A DNA stretch of 64,000 bases from an uncultured Anaerolineales bacterium (GTDB lineage: Bacteria > Chloroflexota > Anaerolineae > Anaerolineales > UBA6663). Position numbers and translations under genes: made by a program. Positions within the stretch are counted from its first letter, which is position 1, and every line of letters starts with the position of its first letter. Positions 31,530 through 39,782 of this stretch are shown here, piece by piece. The DNA lies in NCBI GenBank assembly GCA_937952305.1, contig CALFZO010000024.1, forward strand, positions 17,991 to 81,990. Direction: 5' to 3'. The notes under the pieces were generated by a model that did not search any database, was not told the origin of the DNA, and saw only the letters and a program-made list of their open reading frames with translations.

Positions 31530-31584
31530 AGCCCCGCGCCGGAAGGTGGACCCGGTTACTCTCGGTCCGCCTTCCGGCGCGGGG
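31530..31584 (-). terminator. Strong terminator between convergent GH3 genes
   Basis: A 21-bp stem with one wobble pair (31532-31552 with 31564-31584) is followed on the minus strand by six T residues (complement of 31525-31530). It ends the minus-strand GH3 transcript and may slow the plus-strand one, where no T-run follows. Confidence 0.88.
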
Positions 31585-31605
31585 GACTTGTTTCAGGAGC
31601 CGGTC

Positions 31606-33840
31606 TCAGGCGACGACGGCCAGTTCCGCGTGAAGAGTCGCCAGCGAGTCCGCCCCCACCCACAGGTCGAAGGCGGCGGCCTCTTGGAGCCACCGGGCGG
31701 CGTTCGTGCTCCAGTAGCCGAGCTCGTCCGGGCCGAGCCTGAAGGTGACGGTGCGCGTCTCGCCGGGCTGGAGCGTGACGCGCTCAAACCCCTTCAATTC
31801 GCGCAGCGGGCGCGAGTCGCTGCCGGCGCGCTGATGGACGTACAGCTGCACGACCTCGTCGCCGGCGACCGGGCCGGTGTTGGTGACGTCGGCGGTCACG
31901 CTCACCGCGCCGCCCACCTTCACCCAGGCCGCCGAGAGCCGCAGGTTGGTGATGGCGAAGGTGGTGTAGCTGAGGCCAAAGCCGAACGGATAGAGCGGCG
32001 TGGTCGGGCTGTCCCAGTAGCGCGAGCGATACATGGGATGGTCCTCGGGCTGGTGTGTCAGGGTGCGCGCGTAGTAGAGCGGCGCATGGCTGGCGTGCCG
32101 CGGGAAAGTGACCGGCAGCTTGCCGCCCGGGTTCACGTCGCCGAAGAGGGCGTCGGCCACGGCGTGACCGCCCTCGGTCCCCGGTTCCCACGCCTCGAGG
32201 ATGGCCGGCACGTTCTCGGCCGCCCAGCCCACGCTCAGCGGACGCCCATTGAGCAGGACCAGCACCACCGGCCGGCCGAGGGCGACCACGGCCTTGAGCA
32301 GCTCCTCCTGGCGCCCCGGCAGCGCGAGCGAGCCGCGCGAGGCGGCCTCGCCGGCCATGTTATCCAGCTCACCCAGGACCATGATCACCACATCCGCGCC
32401 GCGCGCCGTGGCCACCGCCGCCTGGAAGGCGGCCTCCGCCGCTTCCGGCAGCTGCGCCGGCCTCTTCTTGTGGGGCTCGATATCCTCAAAGAAACTCGCG
32501 ATATCGCGCCGAATCTCGGGGCCGGGCGCGTAAGCGATCTCGGCCCCCGGCAGTTTGGCGCGCAGACCCTGGAGCACGGTGACGGCGGCCGGGATGTGAC
32601 CGAAGACTGTCCAGGACCCCTCGGTGGCTTCCATCGAATCGGCCAGCGGCCCGAGGACGGCCACTTTCTTCAGGCTCCGGGAGAGCGGCAGCAGGCCGCC
32701 CTCGTTGCGCAGCAGCACCAGGGAGCGCTGCGCGGCCAGCCGCGCCGCCTGGCGGTGTTCCGGCCGGGCGACGACTTCGGCCAGGCGCCCCTCGTCGACG
32801 TACGGCTGCTCGAAGAGGCCCAGGCGGATCTTGATCGCCAGGATCGGCCGCACGGCCGCGTCAATGTCGGCCTCGCCCAGCACGCCGGCCGCGACAAGCT
32901 CGCCCAGGTGCTGCGGATAAGTGCCGCTGGCCATATCCATGTCCAGCCCGGCCTGCAAGGCCCGGCCGGCGGCGTCCCGGCCGTCGCGGGCAAAGCCCTG
33001 GATGACCAGGTTGCCGACGGCAAAGGCGTCGCTGACGACAAAGCCCTGGAACCCCCACTCGCCGCGCAGCACGTCGCGCAGCAGCCAGCGGTTGGCGCCG
33101 GCCGGGACGTTGTTGAGGTCCATGTAGGCGCTCATGAACGTGCCGACGCCGGCCTGAACGGCGGCCCGGAAGGGCGGGAAGTAGACGTTGCGCAGCTGGG
33201 CTTCGGACAGATAGACCGGGTCATAGTCGCGGCCGCCGTCGGCGGCGCCATACCCGGCGAAGTGCTTGGCGCACGCCACCACGCGGTCCGGGGCGCCCAG
33301 AACCGGCCCCTGGAAGCCGCGCACCTGGGCGGCCGCCATGGCCGCCCCCAAGTACGGGTCTTCGCCGGCGCCCTCGACGATACGGCCCCAGCGGGCGTCC
33401 CGGGCGATGTCGAGCATCGGGCCGAACGTCCAGTGCAGGCCGGCCGCGCGGGCTTCGGCCGCCGCCACAGCCTGGGCCTGTTCGGCGACGGCCGGGTCCC
33501 AGGAGGCGGCCAGGGCCAGCGGCACGGGGAAGATCGTGCGGTAGCCGTGGATCACGTCCAGGGCGAACAGGAGCGGGATTCTCGCCGAGCTCTCCTCCAT
33601 CGCGATCTTCTGCAGCCCGTTAACTTTCTTGGGGTCGTTCAGCCACAGGACCGAGCCGGCGCCGCTCTGGCGAATCACGTCATCCGGCCGCGGCCCGGGC
33701 GTGAAGTCCGCGCCGCCGATCTGATTGAGTTGCCCGATCTTCTCCACGAGGCTCAGACGCCCCAGGAGCGCCTCAACCCGCGCCGAGACTTCGGCGTCTG
33801 TGGGCACAGACACCGCGCCGGTTTGCTGCATTGTCGTCAT
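31606..33840 (-). CDS. GH3 beta-glucosidase/xylosidase, BglX-like
   Basis: The 744-residue protein has the BglX-like GH3 pattern: FALDVIHGYRTIFP near 93-105, KHFAGYGA, nucleophile D271 in VVSDAF and a C-terminal fibronectin-III-like domain. BglX proteins are normally exported, but no signal peptide is present here, so a cytosolic role beside the other GH3 enzyme is likely. It is transcribed towards the main locus. A half-operator similar to the CelR site lies about 85 bp upstream. Confidence 0.92.
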   Translation of the reverse strand: MTTMQQTGAVSVPTDAEVSARVEALLGRLSLVEKIGQLNQIGGADFTPGPRPDDVIRQSGAGSVLWLNDPKKVNGLQKIAMEESSARIPLLFALDVIHGYRTIFPVPLALAASWDPAVAEQAQAVAAAEARAAGLHWTFGPMLDIARDARWGRIVEGAGEDPYLGAAMAAAQVRGFQGPVLGAPDRVVACAKHFAGYGAADGGRDYDPVYLSEAQLRNVYFPPFRAAVQAGVGTFMSAYMDLNNVPAGANRWLLRDVLRGEWGFQGFVVSDAFAVGNLVIQGFARDGRDAAGRALQAGLDMDMASGTYPQHLGELVAAGVLGEADIDAAVRPILAIKIRLGLFEQPYVDEGRLAEVVARPEHRQAARLAAQRSLVLLRNEGGLLPLSRSLKKVAVLGPLADSMEATEGSWTVFGHIPAAVTVLQGLRAKLPGAEIAYAPGPEIRRDIASFFEDIEPHKKRPAQLPEAAEAAFQAAVATARGADVVIMVLGELDNMAGEAASRGSLALPGRQEELLKAVVALGRPVVLVLLNGRPLSVGWAAENVPAILEAWEPGTEGGHAVADALFGDVNPGGKLPVTFPRHASHAPLYYARTLTHQPEDHPMYRSRYWDSPTTPLYPFGFGLSYTTFAITNLRLSAAWVKVGGAVSVTADVTNTGPVAGDEVVQLYVHQRAGSDSRPLRELKGFERVTLQPGETRTVTFRLGPDELGYWSTNAARWLQEAAAFDLWVGADSLATLHAELAVVA

Positions 33841-33924
33841 AGGATGTCCTCTGTGTGACGCCGGTCTCCGGCCGGTTGGGCTGCGGCCGACGCTATGGAT
33901 TGGCGGTGACTGAATGAGGTCGAG

Positions 33925-33938
33925 TGGGAGCGCGAGTT
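33925..33938 (-). promoter_or_regulatory. Degenerate CelR-type half-site
   Basis: TGGGAGCGC matches the first nine bases of the perfect operator at 18304, but the second half (GAGTT) does not. It lies between the start codon of the minus-strand GH3 gene and a TATAAT at 34007-34012 that is readable on both strands because it sits in the palindrome ATTATAAT. Binding is uncertain. Confidence 0.3.
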
Positions 33939-34079
33939 GCTTAGCCGGCGCGTTGCGGAGGCCGAGTGCCTGGCGGAACCCCCATTGTTCTCAAGGGTCC
34001 CCTGATTATAATCCGGCGGCCTGACTTTGTGCTGTCACTGCCCGCCGGCAGCCAACGCCGCAGCGGGGAACCGCCGCGC

Positions 34080-35072
34080 TCACCCAGAGGCAGCGTCTTC
34101 TCCCAGACCAAGTTCGTCCGGGGCCGGACCCGGCAAGCCCGGGCGGGACTGCTGCTCCGGGCCAATCACCGCCAACCCGCTCAACAGCGTCAGCAGAGCT
34201 CCGGCCAAGGTCGCGAGCGAGGGGACCTCACGCCAGATGAGCAGCCCCCACAGCATATTGATGGGCAGCGACAGGTACTCAAACGGGGCCACCCGCGAGG
34301 CCTGGGCCGTGCTGTAGGCGCGGGCGACAAAGTACATCCCCCCCGCCCAGACCAGGCCCAGGCCCGCCATGATGCCCCCATCCAACAGGGTCGGCCAGGT
34401 CCAGGCACGCAACAGGAACGCCAGGCTCGGATGGGCCGCGGGCCGCTCGCCCACACCCAGCGCCAACGGCGACAAGACCAGCGCCGCCAGCAGATACACC
34501 AGCGAGCTGTAGTAGGCCATGGTCGCGCTGCTGTCGGTGGTCTGCAGCCGGCGCGTCAGGATGACGTTGAGCGCATAGAACAACACCGAAATCAGGATGA
34601 ACACCGACCCCAGGTTGAAGGTCGCGGCGCCGGGCTGGACGACCAGCAGAACGCCGGCAAAACCGACGCCCAGCGCCAACCAGCGGCGCAGCCCGACCTT
34701 TTCGCCCAGCAGCACCACCGACAGGCCGGTGATCACCAGCGGCCCGGAATAACGGATCGCCTCGATATCGGCCAGCGACAAGGCCGCCAGGCCCATCATG
34801 TGGGTGGTGTAAGACAGGAACAGGCATACCCCGCGCGCATACTCGCGCCTGGGCTGGCGCGTCGACGGCCAGCCCCGTCCCCCTTCCAGCCGGAAAAGGA
34901 ACAAGGTGAGCGGCAGAGCCACCAGGCTGCGCACGGTGACGATTTCCAGCACCGAATAGTCGCCGCCGATCCATTTGACCGCGATGTTCTGGGTCGACAG
35001 GATGAGCATGGCCAGCCCGAGGAAGCCGACCCCCCTCAGGCTGGCTCTCAGCGACGGTTTGGACGGGGTCAT
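34080..35072 (-). CDS. EamA/DMT-superfamily transporter
   Basis: The 330-residue protein has ten predicted helices in two EamA repeats, with the usual helix end PLVITGLSVVLLGEKV in the first half and PINMLWGLLIWREV in the second. Substrate is unknown; the family exports amino acids and metabolites or imports S-adenosylmethionine. The start overlaps the stop of the DUF2255 gene by 4 bp (ATGA), so these are coupled. Confidence 0.87.
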   Translation of the reverse strand: MTPSKPSLRASLRGVGFLGLAMLILSTQNIAVKWIGGDYSVLEIVTVRSLVALPLTLFLFRLEGGRGWPSTRQPRREYARGVCLFLSYTTHMMGLAALSLADIEAIRYSGPLVITGLSVVLLGEKVGLRRWLALGVGFAGVLLVVQPGAATFNLGSVFILISVLFYALNVILTRRLQTTDSSATMAYYSSLVYLLAALVLSPLALGVGERPAAHPSLAFLLRAWTWPTLLDGGIMAGLGLVWAGGMYFVARAYSTAQASRVAPFEYLSLPINMLWGLLIWREVPSLATLAGALLTLLSGLAVIGPEQQSRPGLPGPAPDELGLGEDAASG

Positions 35073-35446
35073 GGCACGGGCATCAATCGGAACGTGGCCG
35101 CCCGCACCACGGGGCTCACCATCGGGGCAACATACTCGGGGTAACGGCGGTATTTGGCGAGGTACGCCGCGTCGATCCGGTCGTTGGTTTCGGGGTCGGT
35201 CTCCTCCTCCAGAAGCACGCTCCGGTCGAGGCCGCCCGCCCGGATATGGCCCTGGCGGCGGGCCTGGGCGCCACGGAACCAGGCGCTGGCCCGGCCTCGG
35301 TAAGCGCGCACATACAGTGCGTCACCAACCCGGACGACCCAGACCACGACCGGCCGGCGCAACGTGCCGTCAGCGCGCGGCACCGCGATCTGCAGTTCCT
35401 CCGCGGCTCCCACGCGGTCGAGCTCGGCCGGTGTCCAGGCGGTCAT
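35069..35446 (-). CDS. DUF2255-family protein
   Basis: This is a 125-residue protein with the DUF2255 pattern: W-T near the N-terminus, EELQIAVPRADG, VVWVVRVGDALYVRAYRG and the C-terminal DAAYLAKYRRY. It resembles small split-barrel nitroreductase-like proteins. The ATG at 35446 has an AGGAG site at the right distance; the frame stays open for another 430 bp upstream but that stretch is antisense to the aldo/keto reductase and is not likely to be coding. Function unknown. Confidence 0.82.
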   Translation of the reverse strand: MTAWTPAELDRVGAAEELQIAVPRADGTLRRPVVVWVVRVGDALYVRAYRGRASAWFRGAQARRQGHIRAGGLDRSVLLEEETDPETNDRIDAAYLAKYRRYPEYVAPMVSPVVRAATFRLMPVP

Positions 35447-35460
35447 ACGGCGCTCCTGCT

Positions 35461-36426
35461 CTAATACCGGTCGCCGACGACGGTGATCTGCGCCATGGCG
35501 TCGGCGATTTCGGCGAGATCTGCCGCCGTCAACGCCACCGCCGCCGCGCCCAGGTTCTCGTCGAGGCGTTCGAGCTGGCGCGAGCCCGGAATGGGCACGA
35601 TCCACGGTTTCTGCGCCAGCAGCCAGGCCAGGGCGATCTGGGCCGGGGTGGCGCCCTTCTGAGCGGCGATCCGCTCCAGCAGTTCGATCACGACCCGGTT
35701 CGCCCGGATGGCCTCGGGTGTAAAGCGCGGATTCCGGCTGCGGATATCGGCGCCGGCATACGTCGTGTTCTCGTCGATCTTGCCGGTGAGATAACCCCGT
35801 CCCAGCGGGCTGTAAGGCACCAGGCCAATGCCGAGTTCCTCGCAGGTCGGCAGGATGGCGTCCTCGATGGTCCGCCACCAGATCGAATACTCGCTTTGCA
35901 GGGCGGCGACCGGCTGCACCGCGTGGGCGCGGCGGATGGCGTCGGCGGGCGATTCCGAGAGCCCGAAGTGCTTCACTTTGCCGGCCTGGATCAAGTCTTT
36001 CACGGCGCCGGCCACGTCCTCGACGGGCACGTTCGGATCAGGCCGATGCTGGTAGAAGAGATCGATCGCCTCGACCCGCAAACGCTTGAGCGAGGCCTCG
36101 GCGACGCGCTTGATCTGCTCCGGCCGGCTGTCCTGGCCAGTGCCGGGAAATGGGCCTTTCTCGCCGTCATGTTTGAACCCGAACTTGGTGGCGATCACCA
36201 CCTGCCCCTTGAAGGGCTCCAGGGCTTCGCCGACCAGCGCCTCATTCGTGAAGGGGCCGTACACCTCCGCCGTGTCGAAGAAGGTGACGCCGCGCTCCAC
36301 GGCCTTATGGAGGAACGTGATCATCGCCTGCTTGTCGGTGGGCCGGTCGCCGAAGCTCATGCGCATACAGCCGAGGCCGAGGGCCGAGACTTCCAGGCCG
36401 CTGTTGCCGAGTTTGCGCTTGTCCAT
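35461..36426 (-). CDS. Aldo/keto reductase
   Basis: The 321-residue NADP-dependent reductase has the catalytic tetrad D51, Y56, K81 and H127, and the phosphate-binding end PIPGSRQLERLDEN. It resembles the group that includes plant and bacterial aldo/keto reductases reducing aldehydes and methylglyoxal. An AGGAG site precedes the start. It is divergent to an AraC-type regulator, an arrangement that usually means direct control, as with YqhC and its targets yqhD-dkgA in E. coli. Confidence 0.93.
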   Translation of the reverse strand: MDKRKLGNSGLEVSALGLGCMRMSFGDRPTDKQAMITFLHKAVERGVTFFDTAEVYGPFTNEALVGEALEPFKGQVVIATKFGFKHDGEKGPFPGTGQDSRPEQIKRVAEASLKRLRVEAIDLFYQHRPDPNVPVEDVAGAVKDLIQAGKVKHFGLSESPADAIRRAHAVQPVAALQSEYSIWWRTIEDAILPTCEELGIGLVPYSPLGRGYLTGKIDENTTYAGADIRSRNPRFTPEAIRANRVVIELLERIAAQKGATPAQIALAWLLAQKPWIVPIPGSRQLERLDENLGAAAVALTAADLAEIADAMAQITVVGDRY

Positions 36427-36528
36427 GGTCGAGACTCCTGTTGGGCGGTGTAGAGTGTGGCAGACCCCGGCGCGGGCAGCCGCCCGGCCGGCGCCGGCTG
36501 TATTGTCGCACCGCCCCGCGCCGGTGGG

Positions 36529-36534
36529 TATAAT
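36529..36534 (+). promoter_or_regulatory. Possible -10 element for the AraC-type gene
   Basis: TATAAT 72 bp before the start codon; TTGTCG lies 20 bp further up, longer than the ideal spacing. Confidence 0.45.
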
Positions 36535-36605
36535 GATTCTGGAAGATCTTTGGACGATTCTGCAGGCTGCGGGCGAGCGCCCGCGGTTTAGCCCAAGGAG
36601 AGGCG

Positions 36606-37559
36606 ATGCCGCCTAACACCAGCGCGCGGCCGGCGGGGGAAGCCAGCCGCGCCGAACTCCTCGCCCGGCTCACCGGCCTGCTGCCGCAGGACGGGCAGGC
36701 CGAGCCGCTCCCCGGCCTGCACTGCTTCCGCGCCTCGGCGCCGACGGCGCTGGCCCACAGCCTGTCGCACCTGGCCCTCTGCGTGGTGGCTCAGGGCCGC
36801 AAGGTGATCTTCCTGGGCGACCACCGTTATCCCTACGACCCGGCGCACTATCTGCTCACCACCGCGGCCTTGCCGATCGTGAGCCGCGTGGACGTCGCCT
36901 CGGCGGCCAAGCCGTACCTCAGCCTGCGCCTGGACCTGGACCCCGCCGTCGTCGCCTCCGTCCTGGTGGAGGCCGGCCACCTGCCGCCGCACCGCCCGGC
37001 GCAGGTGCGCGCCTTTGACGTCAGCCGCCTCGACGACAGCCTGCTGGACGCGGTGGTGCGGCTCGTCCGGCTCAGCAACCGCCCCGGCGAGAGCCGTTTC
37101 CTGGCGCCACTGATCACGCGCGAGATCGTCTATCGGCTGCTGCTGGGTGAACAGGGTGACCGGCTCCGGCACATCGCGGCCCTGCACGGGCGGACCTTCC
37201 GCCTGGCCCGGGTCATCGAGCGGCTGCGCCAGGAGTTCGACCAGCCGCTGCACATCGACCGCCTCGCCCACGAACTCGGGATGAGCGTCTCCGGATTCCA
37301 TCATCACTTCAAAGCGGTCACGGCCCTGAGCCCGCTGCAGTTCCAGAAGCGCCTGCGTCTGCAGGAGGCCCGCCGCCTCATGCTGGGGCAGGGCCTGGAC
37401 GCGCTGCGCGCCGCCCACCAGGTGGGCTACCACGATGCCTCCCACTTCACCCGGGACTACAAGAACCTCTTCGGCCTGCCGCCGCTGCGCGATATCGAAC
37501 GGCTGCGGAACGGCGCGCGCGCCAAGGGACGGGCGGGCGCAGTCGGGGAAATACCCTGA
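36606..37559 (+). CDS. AraC-family regulator, YqhC-like
   Basis: The 317-residue protein has an N-terminal AraC_N cupin-like domain (about 15-200; LALCVVAQGRKVIFLGDHRYPYDP is typical) and a C-terminal double helix-turn-helix (about 215-300) with SGFHHHFKAVT and GYHDASHFTRDYK. YqhC regulators activate divergent aldehyde reductases in response to aldehydes, which fits the aldo/keto reductase on the other strand. Confidence 0.9.
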   Translation: MPPNTSARPAGEASRAELLARLTGLLPQDGQAEPLPGLHCFRASAPTALAHSLSHLALCVVAQGRKVIFLGDHRYPYDPAHYLLTTAALPIVSRVDVASAAKPYLSLRLDLDPAVVASVLVEAGHLPPHRPAQVRAFDVSRLDDSLLDAVVRLVRLSNRPGESRFLAPLITREIVYRLLLGEQGDRLRHIAALHGRTFRLARVIERLRQEFDQPLHIDRLAHELGMSVSGFHHHFKAVTALSPLQFQKRLRLQEARRLMLGQGLDALRAAHQVGYHDASHFTRDYKNLFGLPPLRDIERLRNGARAKGRAGAVGEIP

Positions 37560-37770
37560 CCAGCGTCCTCGGGCCGCACCCTGAAGCCGCCGCCCGCCGA
37601 GCGGCGCCTCGGCCGGTCTTCGGGCTTTTCGGCATACCGGTGCGCCGGGGCGCCCGCAGCGCAGCCCAGAAACTCAGCCAATTCGCGCGGGAGCCGAGGC
37701 CGCGCCTCTGCGCCGATCATTCCGGTGGACGCGCACCGGCCTGGCGCGCTTTTGCCGCAAGGCCGCGTGC
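37560..37770. other. Intergenic stretch without recognisable gene
   Basis: GC-rich spacer between the AraC gene and the DUF3105 promoter. No plausible open frame, RNA or repeat was seen. It contains no clear terminator for the AraC gene. Confidence 0.5.
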
Positions 37771-37776
37771 TATAAT
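37771..37776 (+). promoter_or_regulatory. Possible -10 element for the DUF3105 gene
   Basis: A perfect TATAAT about 100 bp before the start codon; only a weak TTTTGC is seen upstream. Confidence 0.45.
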
Positions 37777-37874
37777 CCCGGCGATGCTTTGGCATCCGCC
37801 CCGTCACCTGCCTCTTCCGGCACCCGCTCGGCGGGAGGCGCACCGGGCGATCCTCACAATGGTTGGAGGCCGGG

Positions 37875-38468
37875 TTGAATAAGAAAGAGAACGTGAAGGC
37901 GAGCCGGCGCGAGCAACGGCGCGCGGAGCGTCGGCGCACGTCGCTGTTCTGGAACGCCCTTATCCTCGGGATCCTGGGCGTCGCCGCGCTCTTGGTGGTG
38001 GTCTACATCGTGGCCAATCTGCGCCCCGGTCCGCTGGCGGGCGAGGAGATCATCCTCGACGAGGGCCGCGGCGAGGTGCCGGTGGGCACTCCGCTGACTT
38101 TCCAGAACTACCCGCCGTCGTCGGGCACTCATTATGACACCGGCGCCGCCTGGGGGTTCGCGGCCGAACCAGTCGCCGAGGGCTACTACCTCAACAACCT
38201 GGCGCGCGGCGGTGTCGTGGTGCTGTACGAGTGTGCCGAGGACTGCGCAACGCTCGAGGCAGATCTGAAGACCTTCCTGGAGAAGGCCCCGAAAGACACG
38301 CAGTTCAACACGGTCAAGGTCGTTGTCAGCCGTTATGAGCGGGAACTGCCGGCGCCGATCGTGGCCCTGGCCTGGGGGCATCAGCTGAAGCTGTCGAGCT
38401 ACGCCGAGGCGACGCTGCTGACGTGGTACAAGCGCTTTGTCAATCAGGGCCCGGCTAACGGGCCGTAA
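37875..38468 (+). CDS. DUF3105 membrane-anchored protein
   Basis: The 197-residue protein has a basic cytoplasmic tail (MNKKENVKASRREQRRAERR), one membrane helix (about 25-50) and an outside DUF3105 domain with the family motifs YPPSSGTHYD and LARGGVVVLYE. The TTG at 37875 is the likely start, because GGAGG lies 6-10 nt upstream; another in-frame TTG at 37863 has none. Function is unknown. Confidence 0.85.
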   Translation: MNKKENVKASRREQRRAERRRTSLFWNALILGILGVAALLVVVYIVANLRPGPLAGEEIILDEGRGEVPVGTPLTFQNYPPSSGTHYDTGAAWGFAAEPVAEGYYLNNLARGGVVVLYECAEDCATLEADLKTFLEKAPKDTQFNTVKVVVSRYERELPAPIVALAWGHQLKLSSYAEATLLTWYKRFVNQGPANGP

Positions 38469-38565
38469 GCGCGGCGCCAGCGGTCAGCACCTCGGCGCCG
38501 CCGGCTGAACGCCGCGCCGGCCCGCCGGTCCCTGCTCCGTCGCCGAAACGCCCCAATAGGTGGCC

Positions 38566-39612
38566 ATGACTTCAGACACCGGTGAGGCCCGCCAACTAGC
38601 CGCGATCCTGCGCTCGGTCGCCGAGGCCATTATCGCCGTCGCGCCGGGCGGCCAGATCACGCTCGCCAACCCGGCGGCGGCGCGGCTGTTCGAGTTGGAG
38701 GCGCCCCAACTGATCGACCGGTCGCTGGCCAGCCTCCACCCCACCCTGGGCACCTGGCTCGACCGCGCCCGCTCCGAACCCGCCGACGGCCCCCTGGTCT
38801 TCAGCCTGGAGCTCCGCTCCGGCCACTTCTTTGCAGCCACGCTTTCGCCGGTGCGCGGCGAGGCCGAGCCGGTTACCGGCTGGGTGTTGGTGCTCCAGGA
38901 AGTCACCCACCTGAAGAAGGCCGAGGAGTGGAAAACCGAGGCCATCCAGGCCGCCACCCACGACCTGCGCAACCCGCTGAACCTGATGAACGGCGCGCTC
39001 AATCTGCTGCGCGATTCTCTGCGCGAGCCCACGCCCGAGCAGCGCGAATGCGTGGCCATGCTGCGCTCCGGGCTTGACCGCATGGGCGGCCTGGTGGAAC
39101 AGGTGCTGAACCTGGACCAGGTCGGGCGGAGCGACCCGCACCTGGCCGGCATCGACCTCGCTCACGTGGCTCAGCAGGTAGCCGACGAATTCCGGTTGGC
39201 GGCCCAGGACAAGGGCATTGATCTGAGCTTCGAGGGCCAGACCGCCACCGGGCGCGTCCTGGGCGATGAGAGCTGGCTGCATCGGGCCGTCGCCAATCTG
39301 GTGAGCAACGCTCTCAAGTACACGCCGCGCGGCGGGCGCGTGCGCGTGCGCTACTCCGAGAACGGCGGCCAGGCTCTCTGTGAAGTCAGCGACACCGGCG
39401 CCGGCATCCCGGCCTCGGCCCAGGCGCGGCTGTTCGAGCGCTTCTACCGCGTGCCAGGCGAAGCGACCCGGCGCAGCCCCGGCACCGGCCTGGGGTTGGC
39501 GATCGTCAAAGCCATCGTCGAACGCCACTCCGGGCGCGTGTGGGTGTCTAGCGAGGAAAACAAAGGCAGCACGTTTGCCTTCGCGGTGCCGCTGACCACT
39601 GGCGCGCGCTAA
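38566..39612 (+). CDS. Soluble PAS-domain sensor histidine kinase
   Basis: This 348-residue protein (ATG at 38566; GTG at 38560 possible) has one PAS domain (about 10-115), a HisKA helix pair with the phospho-acceptor in ATHDLRNPL (near 134), and an HATPase_c domain with the N-box NLVSNALKYTP, DTGAGIP and GTGLGLAIVK. There is no membrane segment, so it senses an internal signal. No response regulator is adjacent, making it an orphan kinase. Confidence 0.92.
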   Translation: MTSDTGEARQLAAILRSVAEAIIAVAPGGQITLANPAAARLFELEAPQLIDRSLASLHPTLGTWLDRARSEPADGPLVFSLELRSGHFFAATLSPVRGEAEPVTGWVLVLQEVTHLKKAEEWKTEAIQAATHDLRNPLNLMNGALNLLRDSLREPTPEQRECVAMLRSGLDRMGGLVEQVLNLDQVGRSDPHLAGIDLAHVAQQVADEFRLAAQDKGIDLSFEGQTATGRVLGDESWLHRAVANLVSNALKYTPRGGRVRVRYSENGGQALCEVSDTGAGIPASAQARLFERFYRVPGEATRRSPGTGLGLAIVKAIVERHSGRVWVSSEENKGSTFAFAVPLTTGAR

Positions 39613-39782
39613 AGGACTCCAGCATTCGCGCAGCCTCAGGCGCCCCTCCACTGCGCCGCCCAGCGGCCCCGCTCGGGGTACCGGCCCCTTCAATGACCAA
39701 TTGAGCTTTCGGGGAATCCGCCCATTCGCCACGGACGAGCGGCCGCCGTTGCCCCGTTCTTTTGAACTTCAAGGACGTGGTG

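Noticed and set aside
33966..35144. Plus-strand 392-codon frame downstream of a good TATAAT
   Set aside because: Its product is Gln/Arg/Pro-rich without any motif, and the opposite strand encodes a clear ten-helix DMT transporter.
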